Below, in pieces: positions 1 to 7,709 of a stretch of DNA of 16,558 bases. The stretch covers positions 1 to 16,558 of the forward strand of contig JAJDZO010000406.1 of assembly GCA_022824605.1 (NCBI GenBank). Direction: 5' to 3'. Positions within the stretch are counted from its first letter, which is position 1; every line of letters starts with the position of its first letter. The position numbers and the translations under genes are program-made. The DNA comes from Acidimicrobiia bacterium. Its GTDB lineage: Bacteria; Actinomycetota; Acidimicrobiia; Acidimicrobiales; Aldehydirespiratoraceae. A model generated the notes under the pieces. That model saw only the letters and a list, made by a program, of their open reading frames with translations, had not been told where the DNA came from and did no database searches.

Positions 1-177
1 GGCCAACCACTCCCCGGCCTCGTCGCCTTCGGCAATGCCGCCGTCGTCGACATCCACATCGCCCGCAGCGCCACTATCGGCGTCTCCAACGTCTCGCTGG
101 CTCTCGTCGGAAGGGGCGGGCTCAGGCTCTCGTTCCCCTCCGGCTCGGCGGAACCGGTCGCGCAACGCAGCACACAT
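1..177 (-). CDS. N-terminal part of unknown acidic protein (runs off window)
   Basis: An open frame starts at ATG 177 and stays open for 59 codons to the left edge, so the gene is cut off. The visible residues begin with a short basic stretch (LRDRFRRAGG) followed by a low-complexity run rich in Asp, Glu, Gly and Ala. I recognise no domain, signal peptide or membrane segment. No clear Shine-Dalgarno sequence precedes the ATG, and in-frame GTG codons further upstream (for example at 180 and 216) could also be starts. It is divergent from glpX, with about 125 bases between them. The acidic bias is typical of disordered linkers in high-GC actinobacterial proteins but does not indicate a function. 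That it is coding is an inference from the open frame and the gene-free divergent spacer. Confidence 0.45.
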   Translation of the reverse strand, partial: MCAALRDRFRRAGGEREPEPAPSDESQRDVGDADSGAAGDVDVDDGGIAEGDEAGEWLA

Positions 178-289
178 CACACCATCTTGCCACGCCCGCC
201 ACCCACCACCCCGCACGTACCGCCAATGCCGCAGCGAGCGGACCGGCACTCGTGGCGTGGCAGAGCACTCGCCGGTGCTGCGCTTGGGA

Positions 290-295
290 TAGCTT
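290..295 (+). promoter_or_regulatory. Putative -10 box for leaderless glpX transcript
   Basis: TAGCTT fits the actinobacterial -10 consensus TANNNT and lies 7 bases before the glpX ATG at 303. Transcription would then start at or next to the start codon, giving a leaderless mRNA. No convincing -35 box or Shine-Dalgarno sequence is visible. The same hexamer occurs at the hom start. Confidence 0.45.
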
Positions 296-302
296 CGCGC
301 TC

Positions 303-1283
303 ATGGTGTCCTCCACTCATCCCAAACCCGACCGCAACATCGCGCTGGAGTTGGTGCGAATCACCGAGGGTGCGGCCATAGCTGCGTCCCGCTGGATGGG
401 TCGGGGCGACAAGGACGGCGCCGACGGGGCCGCCGTGGACGCCATGCGCAGGGTGCTGAGCGACATCTCGATGGACGGCATCGTGATCATCGGCGAGGGC
501 GAGAAGGACGAGGCGCCCATGCTCTACAACGGGGAGCGGGTCGGCAACGGTCAGCTGCCCCAGACCGATGTGGCCGTCGACCCGATCGACGGCACCACCC
601 TCACCTCGCTGGGACGAGCCAACGCGTTGTCGGTGATCGCGGTGGCCGACCGGGGCACGATGTTCGATCCCGGCCCGTGCGTGTACATGGAGAAGATCGC
701 CACCGGCCCCGAGGCTGCCGACCTGATCGACATCACCAAATCACCTACCGACAACCTGAAGGCGGTGGCCGAGGCCAAAGGCGAGTTCGTGCGGGACCTG
801 ACCGCGGTGATCCTCGACCGCGACCGCCATGACGATCTGATCTCCGAGGTGCGCGAGGCAGGCGCCCGCATCCGGCTGATCCCCGACGGCGACGTGGCCG
901 GAGCGATCTCCACCGCCTGGCCCCACACCGGCGCCGACATCCTCTTCGGCATCGGCGGCACTCCCGAGGGGGTCATTACCGCAGCCGCCATCAAGTGCAT
1001 GGGCGGCGCGCTGCAAGGCCGTCTGTGGCCCCGCAACGACCACGAGCGCAAGGCCTTGACCGAGCGGGGCTACGAAGTGGGGCGGGTATTGACCCAGGAC
1101 GACCTGGTCAACACCGACAACTGCTTCTTCGCCGCTACCGGCGTCACCGACGGTGATCTGCTCCATGGCGTCCACTTCGACGCCAACTACTGCCACACCC
1201 AGTCACTGGTGATGCGCAGCCGCTCCGGCACCGTGCGCCTGATAGAAGGCCGCCACCGCCACCGTAAGGCCCGCGGCCTGTAG
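303..1283 (+). CDS. glpX: Class II fructose-1,6-bisphosphatase GlpX
   Basis: This cytoplasmic, metal-dependent phosphatase hydrolyses fructose 1,6-bisphosphate to fructose 6-phosphate, the committed step of gluconeogenesis. GlpX is the usual FBPase of Actinomycetota. The 326-residue protein matches the family (E. coli GlpX, 336 aa) end to end. It shows GRGDKDGADG (about 33-42), GEGEKDEAPMLY (64-75) and the lithium-sensitive-phosphatase metal motif DPIDGT (93-98), and further on IPDGDVAGAI, GIGGTPEGV and FAATGVTDGDLL. The frame stays open upstream to 252, but homology begins just after ATG 303 and a TANNNT box lies 7 bases before it, so 303 is preferred. The gene stands alone: it is divergent from the acidic partial gene and convergent with atpC. 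Confidence 0.95.
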   Translation: MVSSTHPKPDRNIALELVRITEGAAIAASRWMGRGDKDGADGAAVDAMRRVLSDISMDGIVIIGEGEKDEAPMLYNGERVGNGQLPQTDVAVDPIDGTTLTSLGRANALSVIAVADRGTMFDPGPCVYMEKIATGPEAADLIDITKSPTDNLKAVAEAKGEFVRDLTAVILDRDRHDDLISEVREAGARIRLIPDGDVAGAISTAWPHTGADILFGIGGTPEGVITAAAIKCMGGALQGRLWPRNDHERKALTERGYEVGRVLTQDDLVNTDNCFFAATGVTDGDLLHGVHFDANYCHTQSLVMRSRSGTVRLIEGRHRHRKARGL

Positions 1284-1309
1284 GCGAAGTATCTGACCGC
1301 TATCCACTA

Positions 1310-1338
1310 AGCAGCCTCGCTGCTGCCGGTCGGGCAGC
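1310..1338. terminator. Hairpins between convergent glpX and atpC (possible bidirectional terminator)
   Basis: The 64-base gap between the two stop codons holds two overlapping, mutually exclusive hairpins. One is AGCAGC-CTC-GCTGCT (1310-1324). The other is GCTGCC, 5-base loop, GGCAGC (1322-1338). Neither has a T-run on either strand, so this is not a classic intrinsic terminator. Actinobacteria often use hairpins with poor U-tails, which is why I list it at low confidence. Confidence 0.35.
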
Positions 1339-1347
1339 CCGCGGGCG

Positions 1348-1746
1348 CTAGGAAGCCGCTACTCGGAGGCGGAGTTCGGCGCGTTCTAGGGCTGCGGCGG
1401 CGGCCGCGTCCTCGGAGTCGGCTTTGAGGCTCTCGGCGGCCCGGTCGCGGGCCTGCTCGGCCCGAGCGATGTCGATCTCGCCCGCCGCTTCGGACACGTC
1501 GGAGAGGATGGTGACCTTGTTGTGGCCGACCTCCACGAAACCCCGGTGAACCGCGAAGGAGTCGCGCTCGCCCCCGGCACGCAGCACATCCACCGACCAG
1601 GGAGCCAGCACGCCCAGGAAGGCGACGTGGCCCGCTTGGAAGGCGATGTCACCCTCCTCCACGGTGCGCACGATCACCATCTCGGCCGAGCCCGAGTAGG
1701 TCACCTCCTCGGGCGACACCAACTCGACGTCTAGCTCTACCGCCAT
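1348..1746 (-). CDS. atpC: F1Fo ATP synthase epsilon subunit
   Basis: Epsilon is part of the central stalk. It couples gamma to the c-ring and in bacteria can inhibit ATP hydrolysis. The protein has 132 residues, the normal size. The N-terminal beta-sandwich (about 1-84) contains VELVSPEEVTYSG, the IAFQAGHVAFLGVLAP region and the VHRGFVEV strand. A helical C-terminal hairpin (about 90-130) follows. The segment IDIARA (91-96) fits the I(L)DxxRA motif linked to ATP binding in some bacterial epsilon subunits, so nucleotide-sensitive regulation is possible, though that is inference. The gene is last in the atp cluster and starts at ATG 1746, 18 bases after the atpD stop. Confidence 0.95.
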   Translation of the reverse strand: MAVELDVELVSPEEVTYSGSAEMVIVRTVEEGDIAFQAGHVAFLGVLAPWSVDVLRAGGERDSFAVHRGFVEVGHNKVTILSDVSEAAGEIDIARAEQARDRAAESLKADSEDAAAAAALERAELRLRVAAS

Positions 1747-1764
1747 GCCCGGCCCTCACGCACC

Positions 1765-3219
<1,455 letters not shown>

Positions 3220-3293
3220 TTGGTGAGTGGCTTTCTCTCAGTGGTGTCTTGTGAAGGAGTCGTATGGCGAAACGGTTTGTCGTGTGAAGCTCG

Positions 3294-4280
3294 TCACGCC
3301 GGAGGCGCACCGGCCGCGGCCGGCGCGGATGCGTCCGTTCCGGCCAGCATCGATGCCAGTGCGACATCGATGTCGGTGACGTCGGCGGTGTCTCCGCTGA
3401 GCGCCTCCGCCCCGCCGACGATCTCCATGATCTCGGTGGTGATGGCGTCCTGTCGGGCCTGGTTCATGGCCCGCGACAGCTTGGTGATCAGCTCTTCGGC
3501 GTTGTCGGTGGCCGCCTTCATGGCCCGCTGTCGACTGGCGTGCTCCGACGCGGCCGCGTCGAGCAGCGCACCGTAGAGCCGGGCCTCGGTGTAGCGGGGC
3601 AGCAGCGCCTCCAGCACCGCCTCGGGGGACGGTTCGAACTCGAAGCTCCCCTCCCGGCCCGTGCCCGAACCCTCCTGGGCCATCTGCTCGGTGTCGACGA
3701 GGGGCAGGAAACGCCGAACCACCACCCGCTGGGTGCCCATCGACACGAACTCCGTGTAGACGAGCTCCACCTGATCGACCGCCTCGGTCAAGAACGACTC
3801 GCTGACCGTCTCAGCGATGCGGCGAGCGTCGTCATAGGACGGATTGTCGCTGAACCCCGACACGGCGTGATCGATGCGGTAGTTGCGGAAGCGGAAGTAG
3901 CTGGCCGACTTGCGGCCCACGCAGCACAGCGAATAGCCCTTGCCCTCGGCCACATGAGCCATCACCTGTCGCTCGGCGGTGCGGATGACCGAGGTGTTGT
4001 AGGCACCGGCCAGACCGCGGTCGCCGGTGATGATGATGAACCCGACGTTGCGCACCTCGGGCGCCTGGCGCAGCAGCGGATGGTCGACCTCGGCGCCGCC
4101 GGCGGCGAGATCCTCGATCACGCTGGTGATCAACCGGGCGTAGGGCCGGGCCGCGTTGGCCCTCTGCATGGCCTTCACCACCCGGGTGGCTGCGATCAGC
4201 TCCATGGCGCGGGTGATCTTCTTGGTGGACTGGATGCTGCCGATGCGCCGACGCAGCTCCCGCTCTTTGCCTCCAGGCAC
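3294..4280 (-). CDS. atpG: F1Fo ATP synthase gamma subunit with C-terminal tail
   Basis: Gamma is the rotating shaft inside the alpha3beta3 hexamer. The N-terminal helix GGKERELRRRIGSIQSTKKI and the C-terminal helix (MKAATDNAEELI ... ITTEIMEIVGGAEAL) are both clearly family. At 328 residues it is about 40 longer than E. coli gamma (287 aa). Part of the excess is a tail of about 34 residues (295-328) after the usual EIVGGAEAL end, acidic first and then Ala/Pro-rich. The start is GTG 4280, with a GAGG sequence 7 bases upstream. The gene lies 23 bases after the atpA stop, so translational coupling is likely. Confidence 0.96.
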   Translation of the reverse strand: MPGGKERELRRRIGSIQSTKKITRAMELIAATRVVKAMQRANAARPYARLITSVIEDLAAGGAEVDHPLLRQAPEVRNVGFIIITGDRGLAGAYNTSVIRTAERQVMAHVAEGKGYSLCCVGRKSASYFRFRNYRIDHAVSGFSDNPSYDDARRIAETVSESFLTEAVDQVELVYTEFVSMGTQRVVVRRFLPLVDTEQMAQEGSGTGREGSFEFEPSPEAVLEALLPRYTEARLYGALLDAAASEHASRQRAMKAATDNAEELITKLSRAMNQARQDAITTEIMEIVGGAEALSGDTADVTDIDVALASMLAGTDASAPAAAGAPPA

Positions 4281-4303
4281 GGCTCGGCCTCAGTCCCCTC
4301 GCC

Positions 4304-5938
4304 TCAGCCGTCGTCGCGGCTCAGGTCCTCTTCGGGCAGGGTGGTGTCGGCATCCACCATCGTGGCCTGCTCGTCGCCCTGCCCGACCGCCTCAGGCTCA
4401 GAACCGGCGGCGGCTTCGGAGGCGGTGAACTGATCGGCGAAGGCTTTGACCCGAGCATCGAAGTCGTCGGTGTCGGCGATGGCCCCACTGTCACGGATCT
4501 CCGACAGAGTGACAGCCTCACGGCTGCGGAACCAGTCGAGCAGCTCGCTCTCGAAACGCCGCACATCGCCGATGGACACACCATCGAGGTAGCCGTGGGT
4601 GCCGGCGTAGATCGACACCACCTGCTCCTCGACCGGCAGCGGGCTGTTCACCCCCTGCTTCAACAACTCGGTGAGGCGGTAGCCCCGCTCGAGCTGAGCC
4701 TTCGACACGGCATCGAGGTCGGAGCCGAAAGCGGCGAAGGCCTCAAGCTCCCGGAACTGCTGCAGGTCGCCCTTGAGGGTGCCCACCGCGGTCTTCATGG
4801 CCTTCACCTGGGCGGCGCCGCCGACCCGGCTGACCGAGATGCCCACATCCACCGCGGGACGGATGCCCGACTTGAACAGGTCGTCCTGCAGGAAGATCTG
4901 GCCGTCGGTGATTGAGATCACGTTGGTGGGGATATAGGCCGACACGTCGCCCGCCTTGGTCTCGATGATCGGCAGCGCGGTCAGCGACCCCGCTCCCCGG
5001 TCGTCGCTGAGCTTGGCGGCCCGCTCGAGCAGGCGGCTGTGCAGGTAGAACACGTCGCCGGGATAGGCCTCGCGGCCCGGCGGCCGGCGCAGCAGCAGCG
5101 ACACCTGGCGGTAGGCCTCGGCCTGCTTGGACAGGTCGTCGTAGATCACCAGAGCGTGCTGGCCGTTCTCCATCCAGTGCTGGCCCATGGCGCACCCGGC
5201 GTAGGGCGCCAGGTACTTGTAGGGGGCGGGATCCGACGCCGGCGCCACCACCACCACGGTGTAGTCCATGGCCCCCAGCTCCTCGAGGGTGGCCACCGCC
5301 TGAGCCACCGTCGAAGCCTTCTGCCCGATGGCGACGTAGATGCACTTCACATCGAGGCCGCGCTGGTTCAAGATGGTGTCGAGGGCGATGGTGGTCTTGC
5401 CCGTCTTGCGGTCGCCGATGATCAGCTCCCGCTGGCCCCGGCCGATGGGGATCAGCGAGTCGATCGACTTGATGCCGGTCTGCATCGGCTCGTGCACCGG
5501 CTTGCGTCCCGTGATGCCCGGCGCCTGGATCTCCATGCGTCTCGGGATCGGGTTGGTCAGCGGCCCCTTGCCGTCCACCGGCTCGCCCAGCGGGTTGACC
5601 ACCCGGCCGAGCAGGCCGTCGCCCACCGGGATCGACAGGATGTCGCCGGTGGCCTGCACCGGCTGGCCCTCCTCGATCCCCTCCACGTCACCGAGGACCA
5701 CCGCGCCGATGGAGGTCTCGTCGAGGTTCAGCGCCAAACCGACGGCGCCGTTGGCGAAGCGCAGCATCTCGTTGACGGCCGCGTCGGGCAGCCCCGAAAC
5801 CCGGGCGATGCCGTCGCCGACTTCGAGCACGCGGCCGACCGTCGACTGCTCCAGCGCAGGGGCGAACCCTTCCAGGTTCTGGCGGATGGCGGCTGCGATG
5901 TCCGCGGTGTCGATACTCAGTTGTGCCGTGTCGCTCAT
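4304..5938 (-). CDS. atpA: F1Fo ATP synthase alpha subunit
   Basis: Alpha forms the regulatory nucleotide sites and lends the arginine finger to beta. The 544-residue protein shows the N-terminal barrel (VGRVLEVGDGIARVSGL), Walker A GDRKTGKT (175-182), the VYVAIGQK-type segment (here IYVAIGQKAS) and the arginine finger in ISVSRVGG (R371). A tail of roughly 40 residues follows the normal end (about 505-544) and is strongly acidic. The Mycobacterium alpha subunit also has a C-terminal extension, which is reported to restrain ATP hydrolysis. A similar role here is inference. ATG 5938 is chosen because homology starts a few residues later. It has no Shine-Dalgarno sequence of its own and overlaps the stop of a 10-codon upstream ORF (see that entry). 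Confidence 0.97.
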   Translation of the reverse strand: MSDTAQLSIDTADIAAAIRQNLEGFAPALEQSTVGRVLEVGDGIARVSGLPDAAVNEMLRFANGAVGLALNLDETSIGAVVLGDVEGIEEGQPVQATGDILSIPVGDGLLGRVVNPLGEPVDGKGPLTNPIPRRMEIQAPGITGRKPVHEPMQTGIKSIDSLIPIGRGQRELIIGDRKTGKTTIALDTILNQRGLDVKCIYVAIGQKASTVAQAVATLEELGAMDYTVVVVAPASDPAPYKYLAPYAGCAMGQHWMENGQHALVIYDDLSKQAEAYRQVSLLLRRPPGREAYPGDVFYLHSRLLERAAKLSDDRGAGSLTALPIIETKAGDVSAYIPTNVISITDGQIFLQDDLFKSGIRPAVDVGISVSRVGGAAQVKAMKTAVGTLKGDLQQFRELEAFAAFGSDLDAVSKAQLERGYRLTELLKQGVNSPLPVEEQVVSIYAGTHGYLDGVSIGDVRRFESELLDWFRSREAVTLSEIRDSGAIADTDDFDARVKAFADQFTASEAAAGSEPEAVGQGDEQATMVDADTTLPEEDLSRDDG

Positions 5939-5967
5939 GTCTGGTTGCTCGTGTTCTGGTCACTCAT
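5935..5967 (-). CDS. Tiny upstream ORF overlapping the atpA start
   Basis: ATG 5967 opens a 10-codon frame reading MSDQNTSNQT. Its TGA stop overlaps the atpA ATG (ATGA, 5938-5935). The sequence AGGAG (5987-5983) lies 15 bases upstream of this ATG, further than usual, while atpA itself has none. The peptide start MSDQ resembles the AtpA start MSDTAQ because both ATGs sit in the same short repeat. It may be a translational-coupling leader, but whether it is translated is unknown. Confidence 0.35.
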   Translation of the reverse strand: MSDQNTSNQT

Positions 5968-5981
5968 GTCTGGTCGCTCAA
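5936..5981 (-). repeat. Degenerate 14-15 base tandem repeat at the atpA start
   Basis: Read on the minus strand, three units follow one another: TTGAGCGACCAGAC, ATGAGTGACCAGAAC and ACGAGCAACCAGAC. A partial fourth unit, ATGAGCGACACG, contains the atpA start codon. The array occupies most of the atpH-atpA spacer and places a possible start codon (TTG or ATG) at the head of most units. Confidence 0.6.
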
Positions 5982-6007
5982 TCTCCTAGGTACTGGCCGG
6001 GCCGCGC

Positions 6008-6550
6008 TCAGCTGAGGCCGGCTCGCATCTGCTGCAGGCGGCTGCGCACGCTGCCGTCGATCACGTCGTCACCGATCTCGGTGATCACCCCGCCGACCAC
6101 GCTGGGATCGACGATGGCCTGGATCTCCACATCAAGTCCTGAGGAGGCCTTGATGGCCTCGGTCAACCGGGATCGCTGCTCGCCGGTGAGCTCCACCGCG
6201 CTGCGCACCCGGGCCACTCGCCGGTTGCGGCCGGCCGCAGCCCGGTCGATGGTGGCGTCGATGATCTCGGCGAGCTCACCGCCCCGGCCTGCGCCCACCA
6301 CCAGCGACACCAGCGCTGCGGTTGCGGGCAGAGCCTTGCCGCCGAGCAGATCCTCGACGATGCGCAGCCGGCGCTCCACGTCGATGGACGCGTCGGCAAG
6401 GGTGGACTGCAACTCGTCGCTGGACCGCAGAGCCTCGGCGAAGCGGGCCAGCTCGTCCTCGACTTCGGCCTGCACGCCCTCGGCCTGCGAGATCGCCAAC
6501 ACCGCGGCGGCGTAGCCACCGATACGGGCAGAGGCGGACTGGTCGGCCAC
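6008..6550 (-). CDS. atpH: F1Fo ATP synthase delta subunit
   Basis: Delta caps the alpha3beta3 hexamer and ties it to the b-subunit peripheral stalk. The 180-residue protein has the N-terminal helical bundle, starting RIGGYAAAVLAI, and the diagnostic C-terminal segment of the family (IVDPSVVGGVITEIGDDVIDGSVRSRL without gaps; core VVGGVITEIGDDVIDGSVR). It starts at GTG 6550. Unlike mycobacteria, where a b-like domain is fused to delta, delta is a separate gene here. The frame nevertheless continues upstream into atpF, interrupted only by two TGA codons (see the 16-codon frame between them). No strong Shine-Dalgarno sequence precedes the GTG. Confidence 0.95.
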   Translation of the reverse strand: MADQSASARIGGYAAAVLAISQAEGVQAEVEDELARFAEALRSSDELQSTLADASIDVERRLRIVEDLLGGKALPATAALVSLVVGAGRGGELAEIIDATIDRAAAGRNRRVARVRSAVELTGEQRSRLTEAIKASSGLDVEIQAIVDPSVVGGVITEIGDDVIDGSVRSRLQQMRAGLS

Positions 6551-6553
6551 TGC

Positions 6554-6604
6554 TCAGGCCTCGGCGAGGACGGGGAAGTCAGCCTTCAACTCGGCTGCCG
6601 GCAT
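6554..6604 (-). CDS. Possible 16-codon ORF between atpF and atpH
   Basis: ATG 6604 opens a frame reading MPAAELKADFPVLAEA, closed by TGA 6556-6554, with one more codon before the atpH GTG. It lies in the same frame as both atpF and atpH. GGAG directly abuts the ATG, which is too close for a normal Shine-Dalgarno sequence. It may be a coupling peptide, a relic of a longer delta N-terminus, or chance. Confidence 0.2.
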   Translation of the reverse strand: MPAAELKADFPVLAEA

Positions 6605-6610
6605 CTCCGC

Positions 6611-7351
6611 TCAGCTCCCGTCACCGTTGCCGGCGCTGGTCCCGGCGGCCACCTCGTCGATGTAGCCGTCGATCAGCGAGCGGTGAACACCGGCGTCGAG
6701 GCTGGCGCCGACCACCCGCTCGGCCGCGCCCACCGCGATGGCGGCCACGTCATTGCGCAGGTCGTCGATGGCCTGACGGCGGCTCGACTCGATGTCGGCC
6801 GCAGCCCGGGCCCGCTGCTCGGCGATGTCGGCCTCGGCCCGAGCCTGCAGATCCTGGCGAAGTTGATCGGCCTGCGCCCGGGCGTCGTCGATGATGGCGG
6901 CTGCGGCCGTCTTCGCCTCGGCCAGCTGCGCCTCGTAATCGGACTTGGTGCGCAGGGCATCGGTCTTGGCCGCGTCGGCGGCGTCAAGGTCGGACCGGAT
7001 CTTCTCGGAGCGGGCGTCCATTGCCCGCTTCACCGCCGGGAAGCCCCAGCGCCACATGAACCCGAACAGGATCACGAAGGCCAAACCGCCCCAGATGATC
7101 TCGTCGAGTTCGGGCAGGATGGGACTCGGCGCCTCGACGCATCCCTCCAGGTCCGCCTCGAAGTCCTTGAAGGCCTTCTCGTCCGCTTCGACAGCACCGA
7201 GGCTGCCGTATTCCTCCTCGGCGTGGTGCACCTGCTCGAGGACGCAGCCGCCGATCGTCTCACCCGCGGCCCCTGCCGGCCCGGCCGCAGCGAGCAATAC
7301 CGCGCTCGCGGCGCCCAGGGTGGCGAAGAGCCTCAGGGTCTTTCTTGCCAT
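6611..7351 (-). CDS. atpF: F1Fo ATP synthase b subunit with extracytoplasmic N-terminal domain
   Basis: Subunit b forms the peripheral stalk. The usual part is present: a membrane helix (about 85-103, IIWGGLAFVILFGFMWRWG), a long Ala/Glu/Arg-rich coiled coil (about 105-200), and a delta-binding C-terminus. The 246-residue protein is much longer than a typical b (about 160-180). It begins with a signal-peptide-like stretch (MARKTLRLFATLGAASAVLL, then an Ala-rich AGPAGAAGE cleavage-type site near 27-30). A 55-residue acidic segment with two cysteines (C36 and C71) follows, before the membrane helix. ATG 7351 is supported by AAGGGA 8 bases upstream (7365-7360), so the extension is very probably translated. 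It would lie outside the membrane. Confidence 0.93.
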   Translation of the reverse strand: MARKTLRLFATLGAASAVLLAAAGPAGAAGETIGGCVLEQVHHAEEEYGSLGAVEADEKAFKDFEADLEGCVEAPSPILPELDEIIWGGLAFVILFGFMWRWGFPAVKRAMDARSEKIRSDLDAADAAKTDALRTKSDYEAQLAEAKTAAAAIIDDARAQADQLRQDLQARAEADIAEQRARAAADIESSRRQAIDDLRNDVAAIAVGAAERVVGASLDAGVHRSLIDGYIDEVAAGTSAGNGDGS

Positions 7352-7359
7352 GATCGAGT

Positions 7360-7365
7360 TCCCTT
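7360..7365 (-). promoter_or_regulatory. Ribosome binding site of atpF
   Basis: AAGGGA lies 8 bases before ATG 7351 and overlaps the atpE stop codon (TAA, 7366-7364). It decides the long start of the b subunit, including its signal-like N-terminus, and suggests coupled translation with atpE. Confidence 0.6.
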
Positions 7366-7621
7366 ATGGGAGCAGCAGGATGAAGACCACGAACCCGATG
7401 AGGGCCAGCGCCTCGGTGAAGGCGATTCCGAGGAACATCGTGGTGCGGACCATGCCGGCGGACTCGGGTTGGCGGGCCATCGCTGAGATGGCATTACCGA
7501 CCACGATGCCGATGCCCACGCCGGGGCCGACCGCGGCGAGGCCGTAGCCGAGGCCGGCGCCGATGGCACTGAGCCCGTCGAGGAACTCGCCCGGAGCGGT
7601 CTGTGCGAGAAGACTTAGCAC
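7364..7621 (-). CDS. atpE: F1Fo ATP synthase c subunit (proteolipid ring)
   Basis: Subunit c forms the ion-carrying membrane ring. The 85-residue protein has two membrane helices (about 14-44 and 57-83) joined by the polar loop ARQPE (49-53). The first helix contains the glycine pattern GVGIGIVVG. The second carries the ion-binding carboxylate in GIAFTEALAL (E70). The glutamate is followed by Ala rather than the Ser seen in Na+-type rings, so it should bind protons. This is inferred from the motif. The start is GTG 7621, served by a strong AGGAG 6 bases upstream, the best ribosome binding site in the cluster. That fits the need for many c copies per enzyme. Confidence 0.96.
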   Translation of the reverse strand: MLSLLAQTAPGEFLDGLSAIGAGLGYGLAAVGPGVGIGIVVGNAISAMARQPESAGMVRTTMFLGIAFTEALALIGFVVFILLLP

Positions 7622-7627
7622 TGTGTT

Positions 7628-7632
7628 CTCCT
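7628..7632 (-). promoter_or_regulatory. Strong ribosome binding site of atpE
   Basis: On the minus strand AGGAG lies 6 bases before the GTG at 7621. It follows an A/C-rich unstructured stretch. Compared with the weak or absent sites of most neighbouring genes it is unusually good, matching the high c-subunit stoichiometry. Confidence 0.7.
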
Positions 7633-7666
7633 GTTGTTGTGGTGACTGGGTTGGTGTGGTGACTGG
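7633..7666 (-). repeat. Two tandem 17-base repeats in the atpB-atpE spacer
   Basis: On the minus strand CCAGTCACCACACCAAC is followed directly by CCAGTCACCACAACAAC, with one mismatch, just upstream of the atpE AGGAG. The 88-base spacer is unusually long for this compact cluster. The repeat is A/C-rich on the mRNA and has little pairing potential, so it may keep the atpE initiation site open. Confidence 0.7.
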
Positions 7667-7709
7667 ATGATCGGATGGATCGGTCGGGTGGCAGATCGAA
7701 TCAACGGGC

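Noticed and set aside
252..302. Longer start of glpX at 252
   Set aside because: The extra 17 residues match nothing in the GlpX family and would cover the likely -10 box.
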